In this document: positions 9,146-18,318 of the stretch, piece after piece | Numbering within the stretch: the stretch's first letter is position 1 | Layout: each line of letters opens with the position of its first letter | Source: Rhodoblastus sp963713695 | GTDB taxonomy: Bacteria > Pseudomonadota > Alphaproteobacteria > Rhizobiales > Beijerinckiaceae | Direction: 5' to 3' | Assembly (NCBI GenBank): GCA_963713695.1 | Contig: CAVQMU010000010.1 | Span: 496,001 to 560,000 of the forward strand | Length of the DNA stretch: 64,000 nt | Notes under the pieces: model-generated | Database searches by the model: none | What the model was told of the DNA's origin: nothing | Seen by the model: only the letters and a program-made list of their open reading frames with translations | Position numbers and translations under genes: made by a program

Positions 9146-9230
9146 CGCTGATGACGGGGGAGGGCGAGGGCGCTGAGTTGCCCAAAATATCGATGGTCAA
9201 AATGATGTTCCCGCAAACGGAGGAAGGCGC

Positions 9231-9452
9231 CTAGTCGGGTTTTGGCATGTCAGGCCGGAATTCGAGAATGTTGCCGGGCTGGCAATCCAGCATTTCGCAG
9301 ATTTTCTCCAGCGTCTCGAAGCGCACGCCCTTCACCTTGCCCGATTTCAGCAGGGAAAGGTTCTGTTCGGCGATGCCGATGCGCGCCGCGAGATCGCGCG
9401 ACCGCATTTTCCGCCTTGCCAGCATGACGTCGAGATTGACGATTATGGCCAT
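9231..9452 (-). CDS. Small HTH (XRE/YozG-like) regulator
   Basis: A 73-residue protein that is almost entirely a Cro/C1-type helix-turn-helix: MLARRKMRSRDLAARIGIAE, then the recognition helix NLSLLKSGKVKGVRFETLEKIC. The C-terminus LDCQPGNILEF is typical of the YozG-like group. It begins 2 bp after the stop of the upstream DUF2975 gene. This gene pair is a recurrent arrangement in which the small regulator is encoded with a four-helix membrane protein. It probably autoregulates the pair, which is inference from similar operons. Confidence 0.9.
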   Translation of the reverse strand: MAIIVNLDVMLARRKMRSRDLAARIGIAEQNLSLLKSGKVKGVRFETLEKICEMLDCQPGNILEFRPDMPKPD

Positions 9453-9454
9453 GG

Positions 9455-10048
9455 TCAGACGATCTGCGCATGTTCGTCGGCCATTTCCGCCGCCGTCTTG
9501 AATATATAGGCGAGCGAAAACAGGAAGCTTATGAAAATGATGTCCAGCAGGTCGCCCGGCACGAACAGCCAGCCGCGGCGACCGCCCACGTCGTGACCGG
9601 CGGTCATCAGCGTGAATATGATGGGTCGATGCAGGATTTCGTAAGCTTGGACGCCCGCGCCGATCAGGGCGACGCGCCGAAGGTCGAGAGCGGCCTCGAC
9701 CGAAAAAATCGCGCCGGCAAGATAACGGGAAAACAGCTTCCACACCGCGACGGTGAGCGCTGCGATAAGACCCAGTTCGACAAGCTGGAAGCCAAAGGCG
9801 GCGTAATAATTGAGATCGGGGATGGAGGCCGGTTCGAATTTGAAGGCCTTTCCGTAGGCGTCGGCGACCTTCTGGCGGTCGCCCCAGAACGAGATGATGA
9901 AATAAACCAGCCAGAGCGCCCAGACGACAGCCATGCCGCGAATGAGCTGGCACAGCCAGCCGACTTTCTTCCGCAATGCCTGGGAGATGTGCGGCACGGT
10001 TTCGGTTGGGGCTGAAAGTGTTTCGGCAGGTTCGGAGGCGTTGGTCAT
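9455..10048 (-). CDS. DUF2975 membrane protein
   Basis: A 197-residue protein with four hydrophobic segments. The first, LIRGMAVVWALWLVYFIISF, is at about residues 35-55. The others start near residues 90, 125 and 165, the last being LLDIIFISFLFSLAYIF. Topology and the downstream XRE partner fit the DUF2975 family. The start at 10048 is preceded by a GGAAAG site, and an earlier GTG/ATG at 10165 would add a basic, non-membrane extension. The function of DUF2975 proteins is not known. The pairing suggests membrane-linked control of the small regulator. Confidence 0.8.
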   Translation of the reverse strand: MTNASEPAETLSAPTETVPHISQALRKKVGWLCQLIRGMAVVWALWLVYFIISFWGDRQKVADAYGKAFKFEPASIPDLNYYAAFGFQLVELGLIAALTVAVWKLFSRYLAGAIFSVEAALDLRRVALIGAGVQAYEILHRPIIFTLMTAGHDVGGRRGWLFVPGDLLDIIFISFLFSLAYIFKTAAEMADEHAQIV

Positions 10049-10574
10049 GCGCGGTCTTTCCAAATGAATTAAATAATGGCGGCGTTCCCGATTCCCCACC
10101 GCAGCTTGGCTGTCGCGGCGAGGTCGACATGGCCTCACCCGGTCGTGTCGAGCGTTGACCGTCACCGAAAATTCTCCGGCGTCGAGAGGATCGAAATCCG
10201 AGGGAGCAAGATTGACACCATAATAAGTTTAATGTCAAACATGAAAAAATGAATTTTAAAGATGTTTATTTTCATGATCTGCCATTTTGGTCCGATTGTC
10301 ATGATTTTGCGCCTCGCGGCTGGTCTTTCCGGAATCTGGCATATGCCGATTTCCTCTCTCCGGCGGCGCCGCGACTGCGCAAGGGCTTGCTTCAGCTTGG
10401 CGTGAGCGATCGACTCGGAAATCGGGCGCCCGCTTCGTCGGCTTGATGGCTGGGTTTTTTGTCCCCGCCATATCTCCGCCTCAAATTTTCGGCTTTTGCA
10501 GGGGGAACGGATGGGCTAACGCTTTGCGGGCCGCCTGGAATGCGCGGCGCAAGCCCGTTTGGCTGGAGGAAATG
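10049..10574. other. Intergenic region, no supported gene
   Basis: About 525 bp between the divergently transcribed DUF2975 and TPR genes. An AT-rich patch at about 10210-10290 is the likely site of the two promoters. A 65-codon open frame at 10249-10446 has no recognisable features and no good ribosome binding site, so I do not call it. I see no terminator, repeat or RNA gene here. Confidence 0.4.
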
Positions 10575-11855
10575 ATGAGATTTGCGGTTTGGCTGGCAGC
10601 GTCCTCGCTTGGAGCCGGTTTGGCGATCAATGTGGCCATGGCGGATAATTCACTTCCGACCACCATGGAATTCAATCCGGCTCCGGGCCCGACGCGCATT
10701 ATTCCGAAGCAGGTTCCGAAGGGAGCGAAACCGCAATCGCCCTACGCCACCGCCTGCGCCGACAGCAGCGGCGCCGTGCCGCCAAAGGACCGTATCGAAG
10801 CTTGCACCAAGTTGATCGAACTCAGCAGGTGGAAGGGCAAGGACATCGCCTGGGCGCATGCCAACCGCTGCATCGTCTTCAAGGCGATTGGCGAAATGGA
10901 CAAAGCTCTTCCCAATTGCGAAGAGGCGATCAAGCTCGATCCGCAGCAGTCGCTTCCCTATCAGCTTCGCGCGGAAATGCAGGAAGCGCATGGCGAGCAC
11001 GACAAGGCCCTCGACGACTACCGGAAGGCGGCCGAACGCGGCGCGAACAATATCGCGCTCTACGTGGATCGCGGCAATATATTCCTGGCGAAGGGCGAGG
11101 CGGACAAGGCTCTCGATGATTTCAGCCATGCGCTCAAGCTGGACGACCAAAGCTCGCTCGCCTATTCCAACCGGGCAGCCGCCCGGCTGGCCAAGGGCGA
11201 CCTGGACGCCGCCCTGGCCGATTTCGACAAGACGATCGAGCTCAATCCGGGCAACGCCGGCGCCTGGCTGAATCGCGGCGTCACCCACCTCGAAAGGGGC
11301 GAGACCGGGAAGGCGATCGAAGACCTGCAGCAGGCGCTCAAGCTCAATCCTGCCAATGCATACCCCGCCTTGTGGATTTTCATCGCGCGCGGCGGCGACA
11401 GCGCCGAGGCCAAGGCCGAATTGAAGGCCAATTCCGCTCAACTTTCGCAGGGCGCCTGGCCATGGCCCGTGCTGCAATTTTACCTTGGCGAAAAGGATGC
11501 CGCTCAGGCGCTTGCCGCCGCGAGTTCACCGGGCGACAAATGCGAGGCGCAGTTCTACCTCGGGGAGGGACGCTTGCTCAAGAAAGCGACGCAGGAGGCG
11601 CTGCCCTACCTGCGCAAGGCGGTGGAAACCTGTCGCCCAGATTTCATCGAACTCTTACACGCCAGAGCGGAGCTGAAGAAACTGGAGCCGGCGCCGGCGG
11701 CGCCCGCCGCCGAAGCCGCGCCGAAATCCGAAGCGGCTCCCAAGGCGGATGCGGCTCCCAAGGCGGATGCGGCTCCCAAGGCTGAAGTGGCTCCAAAGAC
11801 GGATTCGCCTTCACAGTCCCCGGCTGCGGAGGCTCCCGCCAAGCCGCAGCAATAG
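10575..11855 (+). CDS. Exported tetratricopeptide-repeat protein
   Basis: A roughly 426-residue TPR protein. The N-terminus MRFAVWLAASSLGAGLAIN ending in AMA looks like a cleavable signal peptide, so it is probably periplasmic. At least four TPR units follow between residues 110 and 270, with the usual A-Y-S-N-R-A-A and A-W-L-N-R-G-V helix A patterns spaced 34 residues apart. The tail is a low-complexity run of 5- to 6-residue repeats (AAPKAD type), rich in Ala, Pro and Lys. The start follows GGAGGA directly; the ATG three bases earlier is equally possible. It is probably a scaffold protein, with partners unknown. Confidence 0.85.
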   Translation: MRFAVWLAASSLGAGLAINVAMADNSLPTTMEFNPAPGPTRIIPKQVPKGAKPQSPYATACADSSGAVPPKDRIEACTKLIELSRWKGKDIAWAHANRCIVFKAIGEMDKALPNCEEAIKLDPQQSLPYQLRAEMQEAHGEHDKALDDYRKAAERGANNIALYVDRGNIFLAKGEADKALDDFSHALKLDDQSSLAYSNRAAARLAKGDLDAALADFDKTIELNPGNAGAWLNRGVTHLERGETGKAIEDLQQALKLNPANAYPALWIFIARGGDSAEAKAELKANSAQLSQGAWPWPVLQFYLGEKDAAQALAAASSPGDKCEAQFYLGEGRLLKKATQEALPYLRKAVETCRPDFIELLHARAELKKLEPAPAAPAAEAAPKSEAAPKADAAPKADAAPKAEVAPKTDSPSQSPAAEAPAKPQQ

Positions 11856-11950
11856 ACGTCGAATCGGCCCGTTATCCTTCGTCATTGCTGAATCTTCACA
11901 GCAATGACGCAATCGGTCTGGATCGCGAACGACAATGGCGCCGCTTGCGT

Positions 11951-12076
11951 CTAGAGCCTGTTCGGTGAACTCCGGGTCACCGAACAGGCTCTAGCTTCTT
12001 GTTTTCACGCATATTCGCTAACGCGGCCCTTCGGGTCTCAACGCGAACCGGAATCCACTTCGCTCGAAAATGCTCT
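11951..12076. repeat. Palindrome plus rhizobial-type intergenic repeat
   Basis: Positions 11951-11968 (CTAGAGCCTGTTCGGTGA) and 11977-11994 form a perfect 18-bp inverted repeat around an 8-base loop. Directly after it, up to 12076, comes GCGAACCGGAATCCACTTCG and then CTCGAAAATGCTCTAG, the terminal part of a repeat widely scattered between rhizobial genes. The hairpin has no T-run, so it is not a standard terminator. Its edge reaches the stop codon of the VWA gene. Confidence 0.7.
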
Positions 12077-13250
12077 AGCGCGTCAATTCCTTCATCGCGG
12101 CCTCGATTCCCTCCAGCGTCAGCGCAAACATCCGGCCTTCCATCAGGCGCTGGATCATGCCGACTGACTGGGTATAGGGCCAGTGCGCCTCGGGCAGCGG
12201 ATTGAGCCAGACCGCACGCGGCCAGCATTGCAACGCCCGCTCCAGCCAGACCTTGCCGGCTTCGGGATTGTTGTGTTCGACCGAGCCGTTCTCCATGGCG
12301 ATTTCATAAGGGCTCATCGAAGCGTCGCCGACGAAGATCAGCTTGTAATCGTGCGGATAGGTGTGCAGCAGGTCCCAGGTCGCGAGCCGCTCGGAATGCC
12401 GGCGCGCATTGTTCTTCCAGACCGCCTCGTAAAGGCAATTGTGGAAGTAGAAATGCTCCATGTGCTTGAACTCGCTGCGCGCGGCGGCGAACAGATGTTC
12501 GACCTGCTCCACATGCCAGTCCATCGAGCCGCCGATATCGAACAGCAGCAAGACCTTGACGGCGTTGCGACGCTCGGGCCTTAGCCTCAGATCGAGAAAT
12601 CCCTGCCGCGCCGTGGCGCCGATCGTTCCATCCAGGTCCAGTTCCTCGGCGGCGCCGGTGCGCGCCAGCTTGCGCAGGCGGCGCAGCGCCAGCTTCATGG
12701 TGCGCGGCCCGAGCTCCTCGCCGCCGTCGAGATCTCTAAACTCGCGCTTGTCCCAGACTTTGACCGCGCGGAAATTCCGGTTGCCGTCCTGGCCGATGCG
12801 GATGCCCTCGGGATTATAGCCATAGGCGCCGAAGGGAGAGGTCCCGGCCGTGCCGATCCACTTGTTTCCACCCTGGTGGCGGCCCTTCTGTTCCTCGAGC
12901 CGCTTTTTCAGCGTTTCCATCAGCCTGTCCCAGCCGAGCGCCTCGATTTCCTTCTTTTCGTCGTCGGTCAGGAATTTCTCGGCCAGCTTCTTCAGCCAGT
13001 CAGCGGGAATTTGGGCGTTTTGCGCGAGGTCTTCGGCCGATTCGAGCCCCTTGAAGACCTCGCCGAACACGCGGTCGAACTTGTCGAGATTGCGCTCGTC
13101 CTTCACCAGGCAGGCGCGCGAGAGAAAATAGAATTCCTCGACAGACTTGCGCGCCAGATCGGCGCGGAGCGCTTCGCACAGCGTCAGGTATTCTCGCAGG
13201 GATACGGGCAGTTGCGCCTCGCGCAAGGCCGTGAAGAACTGGATCAGCAT
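12075..13250 (-). CDS. CoxE-like von Willebrand A domain protein
   Basis: A 391-residue protein of the CoxE/DUF58-like VWA group. The metal-binding MIDAS region reads VLLLFDIGGSMDWHVEQVE, that is D-x-G-x-S rather than the canonical D-x-S-x-S. A second MIDAS-type region is FVGDASMSPYEIA near residue 300. The N-terminal half is helical and charged. Such proteins act with a MoxR AAA+ ATPase to insert or remodel metal centres and other complexes. The only MoxR gene in the window lies 1.5 kb away on the other strand, across the outer membrane protein gene. The start at 13250 is where the conserved LIQFFTALREAQLPVS segment begins. Confidence 0.88.
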   Translation of the reverse strand: MLIQFFTALREAQLPVSLREYLTLCEALRADLARKSVEEFYFLSRACLVKDERNLDKFDRVFGEVFKGLESAEDLAQNAQIPADWLKKLAEKFLTDDEKKEIEALGWDRLMETLKKRLEEQKGRHQGGNKWIGTAGTSPFGAYGYNPEGIRIGQDGNRNFRAVKVWDKREFRDLDGGEELGPRTMKLALRRLRKLARTGAAEELDLDGTIGATARQGFLDLRLRPERRNAVKVLLLFDIGGSMDWHVEQVEHLFAAARSEFKHMEHFYFHNCLYEAVWKNNARRHSERLATWDLLHTYPHDYKLIFVGDASMSPYEIAMENGSVEHNNPEAGKVWLERALQCWPRAVWLNPLPEAHWPYTQSVGMIQRLMEGRMFALTLEGIEAAMKELTR

Positions 13251-13288
13251 GGCGTCAGTCTGCCATGGCGTCCCCAAGGCGTCACGGC

Positions 13289-13323
13289 AAAAAAAAAGCC
13301 GACGATGGCGAACCATCGTCGGC
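13289..13323 (-). terminator. Rho-independent terminator of the outer membrane protein gene
   Basis: On the minus strand an 11-bp GC-rich stem (GCCGACGATGG and its complement, 13298-13308 with 13313-13323) with a 4-base loop is followed by nine T residues. It lies 40 bp after the stop of the outer membrane protein gene and just before the start of the VWA gene, insulating the two. Confidence 0.92.
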
Positions 13324-13361
13324 GATCTGTCAGCTCAGGGCTGGCCAGTTGAGGTTAAACC

Positions 13362-14291
13362 TCAGTACTTGGCGGCAACAGCCTTCGGAGCTTCCGGGTT
13401 CCACAGCGGGACGATGATGTGCGCGAAGCCAATCGTCTCTTTGCCAGTGTAGCCGCTGACGGTGAGGTCCGTCATGAGCGTGAACTGGGTGATGACCGGG
13501 CCGAAGTTGTAGCCGATCAAGCCGCCGAGAGCGAACTGCGAAGCCGAGGCGGAATAAGCGCCCTGCACGCCCGTCAGGTTGCGGTTGCCGTAGCCGGCGA
13601 CGTTCGAGCCGGCGCCGACGATACCAACTTCCCACTTGCCGATGGTCTTGGTCAGGCCGAGGTCATAGTTGAAGTAGTTGCCATTGGCGCCGAGGACGTT
13701 GATGGCGCCGCTGTTCTGGCCGACCATGCCGTAGATGATGTTGGCGGTCGCGTTCCAGCCATTCATGTGATAGGCGAGAGCGAGCTGCTGATGGAACGTG
13801 GTCTGGTTGAAGGGGTTGGTGACCACGGTGGCGCCGCCCACGCTCAGGGCCGAGCCGGTGACGCCGATGTAAGCGCCAGCCAAGTACGACACGGAGAAGC
13901 CGTTGCCGAGGTTGAAGGCGATCTGACCGGCGACGAAGGGGTTGTAGATGCCACGGGCATAAGCGCCAACGCCGGCGAAGTGCGCGGAGCTGACAGCGGC
14001 TTCCGGAGCAGCGGCGATCAGCTGGATGCGGCCGCCGAGGATCGTCCAGGGGGTCGCCCAGGCGATGATCGGAACGTTGGCGTCGAACGACGAATTGCCG
14101 CCGCCGAGGTTACGCCAGTTGCCGGTCATCGGGATGTCGATGAAATAAACGCCTTCCGGCAGCGGCGAGGCGAGGTCGAGACCGGCGCGTTCGCCGGGCG
14201 GGGTCACCTGGCCAGCGGGGCCAGCCAGGGCGGCGCCCGAGGTCAGCGCGAGAATGGCGGCAGCGCCGAGCAGTTTGGACTTGAGTTTCAT
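13362..14291 (-). CDS. Outer membrane beta-barrel protein (phenol MetA-like family)
   Basis: A 309-residue secreted protein with a clear signal peptide, MKLKSKLLGAAAILALTSG ending in ALA. The mature part alternates short hydrophobic and polar stretches typical of a beta-barrel and ends in an aromatic residue (AAKY). The opening GVYFIDIPMTGNWRN and the C-terminal GYNFGPVITQFTLMTDLTVSG resemble the SphA/Phenol_MetA_deg group of outer membrane transporters. A strong terminator follows it. Long AT-rich upstream DNA suggests its own, probably strong, promoter. The transported compound is unknown. Confidence 0.75.
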   Translation of the reverse strand: MKLKSKLLGAAAILALTSGAALAGPAGQVTPPGERAGLDLASPLPEGVYFIDIPMTGNWRNLGGGNSSFDANVPIIAWATPWTILGGRIQLIAAAPEAAVSSAHFAGVGAYARGIYNPFVAGQIAFNLGNGFSVSYLAGAYIGVTGSALSVGGATVVTNPFNQTTFHQQLALAYHMNGWNATANIIYGMVGQNSGAINVLGANGNYFNYDLGLTKTIGKWEVGIVGAGSNVAGYGNRNLTGVQGAYSASASQFALGGLIGYNFGPVITQFTLMTDLTVSGYTGKETIGFAHIIVPLWNPEAPKAVAAKY

Positions 14292-14760
14292 TTTGAATAC
14301 CCCTCCCGAGGGCTTCAGTTCAGATTAAACCAAAAGTTAACTTCGATCCCGTGGTCCCTTTCGGCCGAAGCCGAAACATTGTCTGCACGGGACATCCGAG
14401 AACTTCACAATAGTCGAAGGAGGGCGCCGATCAAAGGGGCGGAAGGGCAAACTGGCTCAAGTTTGACCGTTTTGGGTCATTACGCGGCGGCGAGTTGTAG
14501 AAATGTCACATTCCGGACAAGGCGCGGAACGGCCCGGAAAGCCCTGCAAATACAGTCAATACCCGATAATCTATGCCGAATTTGGCGGCAAGGGCGCGCT
14601 TCCGCCCCGGAGGCGCTTCGGAACCGTCGGTGGGGGATAACGCGCCCGGAATTGTCGAATCCGGAGTTGCCCAAGGCCTGTTGCGGCGCCAAGATCGAAT
14701 CGAGCATTGGCGTCAAAACCGCGAATTGCTCGCGTTAATCTTTAGAGCATTGGACGGGGC
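14292..14760. other. Divergent promoter region without gene
   Basis: About 470 bp between the outer membrane protein gene and moxR, which are read away from each other. The part nearest the former is AT-richer (14300-14350) and has the GGAGGGG-type binding site for it. The remaining DNA shows no coding signal, repeat or RNA that I can support. Confidence 0.4.
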
Positions 14761-15606
14761 ATGCGGTTCAACGGATCGAGCAAATATGTCGCGACGCAGG
14801 ATCTGCGCGTGGCCGTCAACGCCGCGCTGGCGCTGGAACGACCGCTGCTGGTGAAGGGCGAGCCGGGAACGGGCAAGACCGTCCTGGCCGAGGAGGTCGC
14901 GGCCGCGCTGGGCGCGCGCCTGCTCACCTGGCACATCAAATCCACCACCAAGGCCCAGCAGGGGCTTTATGAATATGACGCGGTGTCGCGCCTGCGCGAT
15001 TCGCAACTGGGCGACCCGCGGGTGAGCGACATCGGCCACTACATAAAGCGCGGCAAGCTGTGGGAGGCTTTTTCCAGTGATGATCCGCTGGTGCTGCTGA
15101 TCGACGAGATCGACAAGGCGGATATCGAATTTCCCAACGACCTGCTGCTCGAACTCGACCGGATGGAGTTCCATGTCTACGAGACCGGCGAGACGGTACG
15201 CGCCCAAAGGCGGCCGCTGGTGATCATCACGTCGAACAATGAAAAGGAATTGCCGGACGCCTTCCTGCGCCGGTGCTTCTTCCATTACATCAAATTTCCC
15301 GACCGCGAGACGATGGTGGCGATCGTCGCCGCGCATTTTCCGGACCTGAAGAAGAGCCTCGTCGAGGAATCCCTGCGCCTGTTCTTCCAGATGCGCGAAG
15401 TTCCCGGGCTGAAAAAGAAGCCATCGACCTCGGAACTGCTCGATTGGCTGAAGCTGCTGCTCAGCGAGGACATCACCCCGGAGCAATTGCGCGAGAGCGA
15501 CAAGTCGAAACTGATCCCGCCGCTGCATGGCGCGCTGCTCAAGAACGAGCAGGACGTGCATATGTTCGAGCGGCTGGCGTTCTTGCATCGCCGCGAAGGG
15601 CGCTGA
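14761..15606 (+). CDS. MoxR-type AAA+ ATPase
   Basis: A 281-residue MoxR-family ATPase. Walker A is GEPGTGKT at residues 34-41, Walker B VLLIDEIDKAD near residue 115, and sensor 1 is VIITSNNEKELPDAF near residue 160 followed by an arginine pair (LRRCFF). The C-terminal lid domain with STSELLDWLKLLL is present. These ATPases work with VWA-domain partners as chaperones in metalloenzyme maturation. The VWA protein at 12075-13250 is the obvious partner, although transcribed in the opposite direction. Convergent with alaS, 21 bp between stop codons. Confidence 0.93.
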   Translation: MRFNGSSKYVATQDLRVAVNAALALERPLLVKGEPGTGKTVLAEEVAAALGARLLTWHIKSTTKAQQGLYEYDAVSRLRDSQLGDPRVSDIGHYIKRGKLWEAFSSDDPLVLLIDEIDKADIEFPNDLLLELDRMEFHVYETGETVRAQRRPLVIITSNNEKELPDAFLRRCFFHYIKFPDRETMVAIVAAHFPDLKKSLVEESLRLFFQMREVPGLKKKPSTSELLDWLKLLLSEDITPEQLRESDKSKLIPPLHGALLKNEQDVHMFERLAFLHRREGR

Positions 15607-15627
15607 CGCCTTTTGGGCGCTGCGGCC

Positions 15628-18318
15628 TCAGGTCGCGGCGCGTTGTTCCAGCAGGTCGGCGATCGCAGCCAGCGCCGTTTCGGCCGCCGCGCCGTCGGGG
15701 CCGCCCGCCTGGGCCATGTCGGGACGTCCGCCGCCGCCCTTGCCGCCGAGCTTTTCAGAGGCGATTCGCACGAAATCGACGGCGTTGAACCTGGGCGTCA
15801 GGTCGGGCGTGACCGCCACGACCACGCCGGCGCGGCCATCCTCGGAGACGCCGACAATGGCGACGATTCCCGAACCGAGCGTTTGCTTGGCCTCGTCCGC
15901 CAGCGATTTCAGGTCTTTCATCTCGACGCCGGAGACGGCGCGGGAGAAATAATTGACCCCGGCGATCTCGCGAACCGGCTGCTCGACGGCGCCGCCCCCG
16001 CTCATCGCGAGTTTTTTCCTCGCGTCGGTGAGTTCGCGCTCCAGCTTCTTGCGCTCGTCAAGCAGGGCGGCGAGGCGGTCCGACGCGTCCTCGATGGGGG
16101 CGCGCAGGAGGCCGGAGAGATCGCGCAGGACGCGGGCCTCGGCGTTGAGATGGCGGCGGGCCGAGGCGCCGGTCTTGGCCTCGAGGCGCTGCACGCCGGC
16201 CGCGACCGCGCTGCGGCCGACGATCGACACGAGGCCGATGTCGCCGGTGCGCGACACATGGACGCCGCCGCACAATTCCACCGAAAAGGCGCGGCGTTTG
16301 CCTTCTTTTTCGCCCCGACCTTTTTCGCCCCGATCTTTTTCGCCCATCGAGACGACGCGCACTTCATCGCCGTATTTCTCGCCGAACAGCGCGCGGGCGC
16401 CCGATTCGATCGCCTGGTCCACCGCCATCAGGCGAGTGACGACGGGCGCGTTTTCGAGCACGACGCGGTTGGCGATCTCTTCGATCTCGGCCAATTCCTG
16501 GTCGGTGACGGGTTTTGGGTGGGCGAAGTCGAAGCGCAGGCGGTCGGCCGCGACCAGCGAGCCCTTCTGCGCGACATGGTCGCCCAGAACCTCGCGCAGG
16601 GCCTCGTGCAGCAGATGGGTGGCGGAATGGTTGGCCCGAATGGCGCTCCGGCGCTCATGGTCGACTTCAAGCTCCAGGGCGGCGCCCAAGGCGACTTCGC
16701 CTGACTCGACGACGACTTCGTGGGCGAAGAGGTCGCCGACCTTCTTGGTCGTGGCTTCGACGCGCATCCGCACGCTGGGGCCGTGCAACACGCCGGTGTC
16801 GCCGACCTGGCCGCCAGATTCGGCGTAGAACGGGGTCTGGTTCAGGATGACGACGCCTTTTTCGCCGGCCGACAATTTCTCGACCTGCGCGCCGTCGCGC
16901 ACCAGCGCCGCGACCACGCCTTCGGCCTTTTCCGTGTCATAGCCAAGGAAATCTGTGGCGCCGGCCTGATCCTTGACGGCGAACCAGACGGTTTCCGTCG
17001 CCGCTTCGCCCGACCCGGCCCAGGCCTTGCGGGCCTCGGCGCGCTGGCGCTGCATGGCTTCGTTGAAAACGTCCATGTCCACGCCGATTTTCCGGGCGCG
17101 AAGGGCCTCCTGCGTGAGATCGAGCGGGAAGCCATAGGTGTCGTAGAGCTTGAAGGCGACGTCGCCAGACAGGTTCTGCCCCGCCTGAAGGTCCTTGGAT
17201 TCCTCGTCGAGCATGGTCAGGCCGCGGGCCAGGGTGACGCGGAACCGCGTCTCTTCGAGCTTCAGCGTTTCCTCGATCAGGGCCTCGGCGCGGGTCAGTT
17301 CGGGATAGGCCGCGCCCATTTCGCGAACCAGCGCCGGCACCAGGCGCCACATCAGCGGATCGCGCGCGCCGAGCATCTGTGCGTGACGCATGGCGCGGCG
17401 CATGATGCGGCGCAGGACGTAGCCGCGTCCCTCATTGGCCGGAAGCACGCCGTCAGCGACGAGGAAGGCGGAGGCGCGCAAATGGTCGGCGATGATGCGG
17501 TGGCTCGCCTGCATCTTGCCGCCGGGTTCGACGCCCGTCGCCTCGGCGACGGCGCGGATCAGGGCGCGGAAAAGGTCGATGTCATAGTTCGACTGGACGC
17601 CCTGCATGAGCGCGGCGATGCGCTCGAGGCCCATGCCGGTGTCGATCGAGGGGTGCGGCAGGGGAACCCGCTGCCCGGGCGCGACCTGCTCATATTGCAT
17701 GAAGACGAGGTTCCAGAACTCCAGGAACCGGTCGCCGTCCTCGTCCGGGCTGCCGGGCGGGCCGCCGGCCAGCGTCTCGCCCTGGTCGTAGAAGATCTCC
17801 GAACAGGGGCCGCAGGGGCCGGTTTCGCCCATGGACCAGAAATTGTCGCTGGTGGCGATGCGAATGATGCGGTCGTCGGAAAAGCCGGCGATCTTCTTCC
17901 ACAGGCCGAAGGCTTCGTCGTCGTCGTGATAGACGGTGACGAGCAGCTTTTCCTTGGGCAGGCCAAAATCCTTGACGATCAGCTCCCAGGCGAGGGAGAT
18001 CGCCTGTTCCTTGAAATAGTCGCCGAAGGAGAAATTGCCGAGCATCTCGAAGAAGGTGTGGTGCCGGGCGGTGTAGCCGACATTGTCGAGATCGTTATGC
18101 TTGCCGCCGGCGCGCACGCATTTTTGCGACGAGGCGGCGCGGACATAGTCGCGCTTTTCCGCCCCGGTGAAGAGGTTCTTGAAGGGCACCATGCCGGCGT
18201 TTGTGAACATGAGGGTGGGATCGTTGCGCGGCACGAGCGACGACGATTCGACCTTTGTGTGGCCGTTTTTCACGAAATAATCGAGAAAAGTGGAACGTAT
18301 CTCGTTGACGCCGCTCAT
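15628..18318 (-). CDS. alaS: Alanyl-tRNA synthetase
   Basis: An 896-residue class II enzyme that charges tRNA-Ala. The N-terminus NEIRSTFLDYFVKNGHTKV and the motif 2 region HHTFFEMLGNFSFGDYFK are diagnostic. The editing domain carries the zinc ligands HSATH near residue 570 and CGGVH near residue 680, and the C-Ala region with a GGGG-type glycine patch follows. The start at 18318 fits the family N-terminus; earlier codons would add a basic extension. An unusual insertion just before the CGGVH motif is made of three GEK-containing five-residue repeats encoded by 15-bp tandem repeats at 16301-16345. Confidence 0.98.
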   Translation of the reverse strand: MSGVNEIRSTFLDYFVKNGHTKVESSSLVPRNDPTLMFTNAGMVPFKNLFTGAEKRDYVRAASSQKCVRAGGKHNDLDNVGYTARHHTFFEMLGNFSFGDYFKEQAISLAWELIVKDFGLPKEKLLVTVYHDDDEAFGLWKKIAGFSDDRIIRIATSDNFWSMGETGPCGPCSEIFYDQGETLAGGPPGSPDEDGDRFLEFWNLVFMQYEQVAPGQRVPLPHPSIDTGMGLERIAALMQGVQSNYDIDLFRALIRAVAEATGVEPGGKMQASHRIIADHLRASAFLVADGVLPANEGRGYVLRRIMRRAMRHAQMLGARDPLMWRLVPALVREMGAAYPELTRAEALIEETLKLEETRFRVTLARGLTMLDEESKDLQAGQNLSGDVAFKLYDTYGFPLDLTQEALRARKIGVDMDVFNEAMQRQRAEARKAWAGSGEAATETVWFAVKDQAGATDFLGYDTEKAEGVVAALVRDGAQVEKLSAGEKGVVILNQTPFYAESGGQVGDTGVLHGPSVRMRVEATTKKVGDLFAHEVVVESGEVALGAALELEVDHERRSAIRANHSATHLLHEALREVLGDHVAQKGSLVAADRLRFDFAHPKPVTDQELAEIEEIANRVVLENAPVVTRLMAVDQAIESGARALFGEKYGDEVRVVSMGEKDRGEKGRGEKEGKRRAFSVELCGGVHVSRTGDIGLVSIVGRSAVAAGVQRLEAKTGASARRHLNAEARVLRDLSGLLRAPIEDASDRLAALLDERKKLERELTDARKKLAMSGGGAVEQPVREIAGVNYFSRAVSGVEMKDLKSLADEAKQTLGSGIVAIVGVSEDGRAGVVVAVTPDLTPRFNAVDFVRIASEKLGGKGGGGRPDMAQAGGPDGAAAETALAAIADLLEQRAAT
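16301..16345. repeat. Three 15-bp tandem repeats inside alaS
   Basis: Units 16301-16315, 16316-16330 and 16331-16345 share the core CTTTTTCGCCC. In the alaS frame they encode GEKDR, GEKGR and GEKEG. Since each unit is a whole number of codons, copy number can change without breaking the gene. Confidence 0.85.

Noticed and set aside
10249..10446. Small plus-strand open frame of 65 codons
   Set aside because: No ribosome binding site, no motif and it lies in an AT-rich promoter region.
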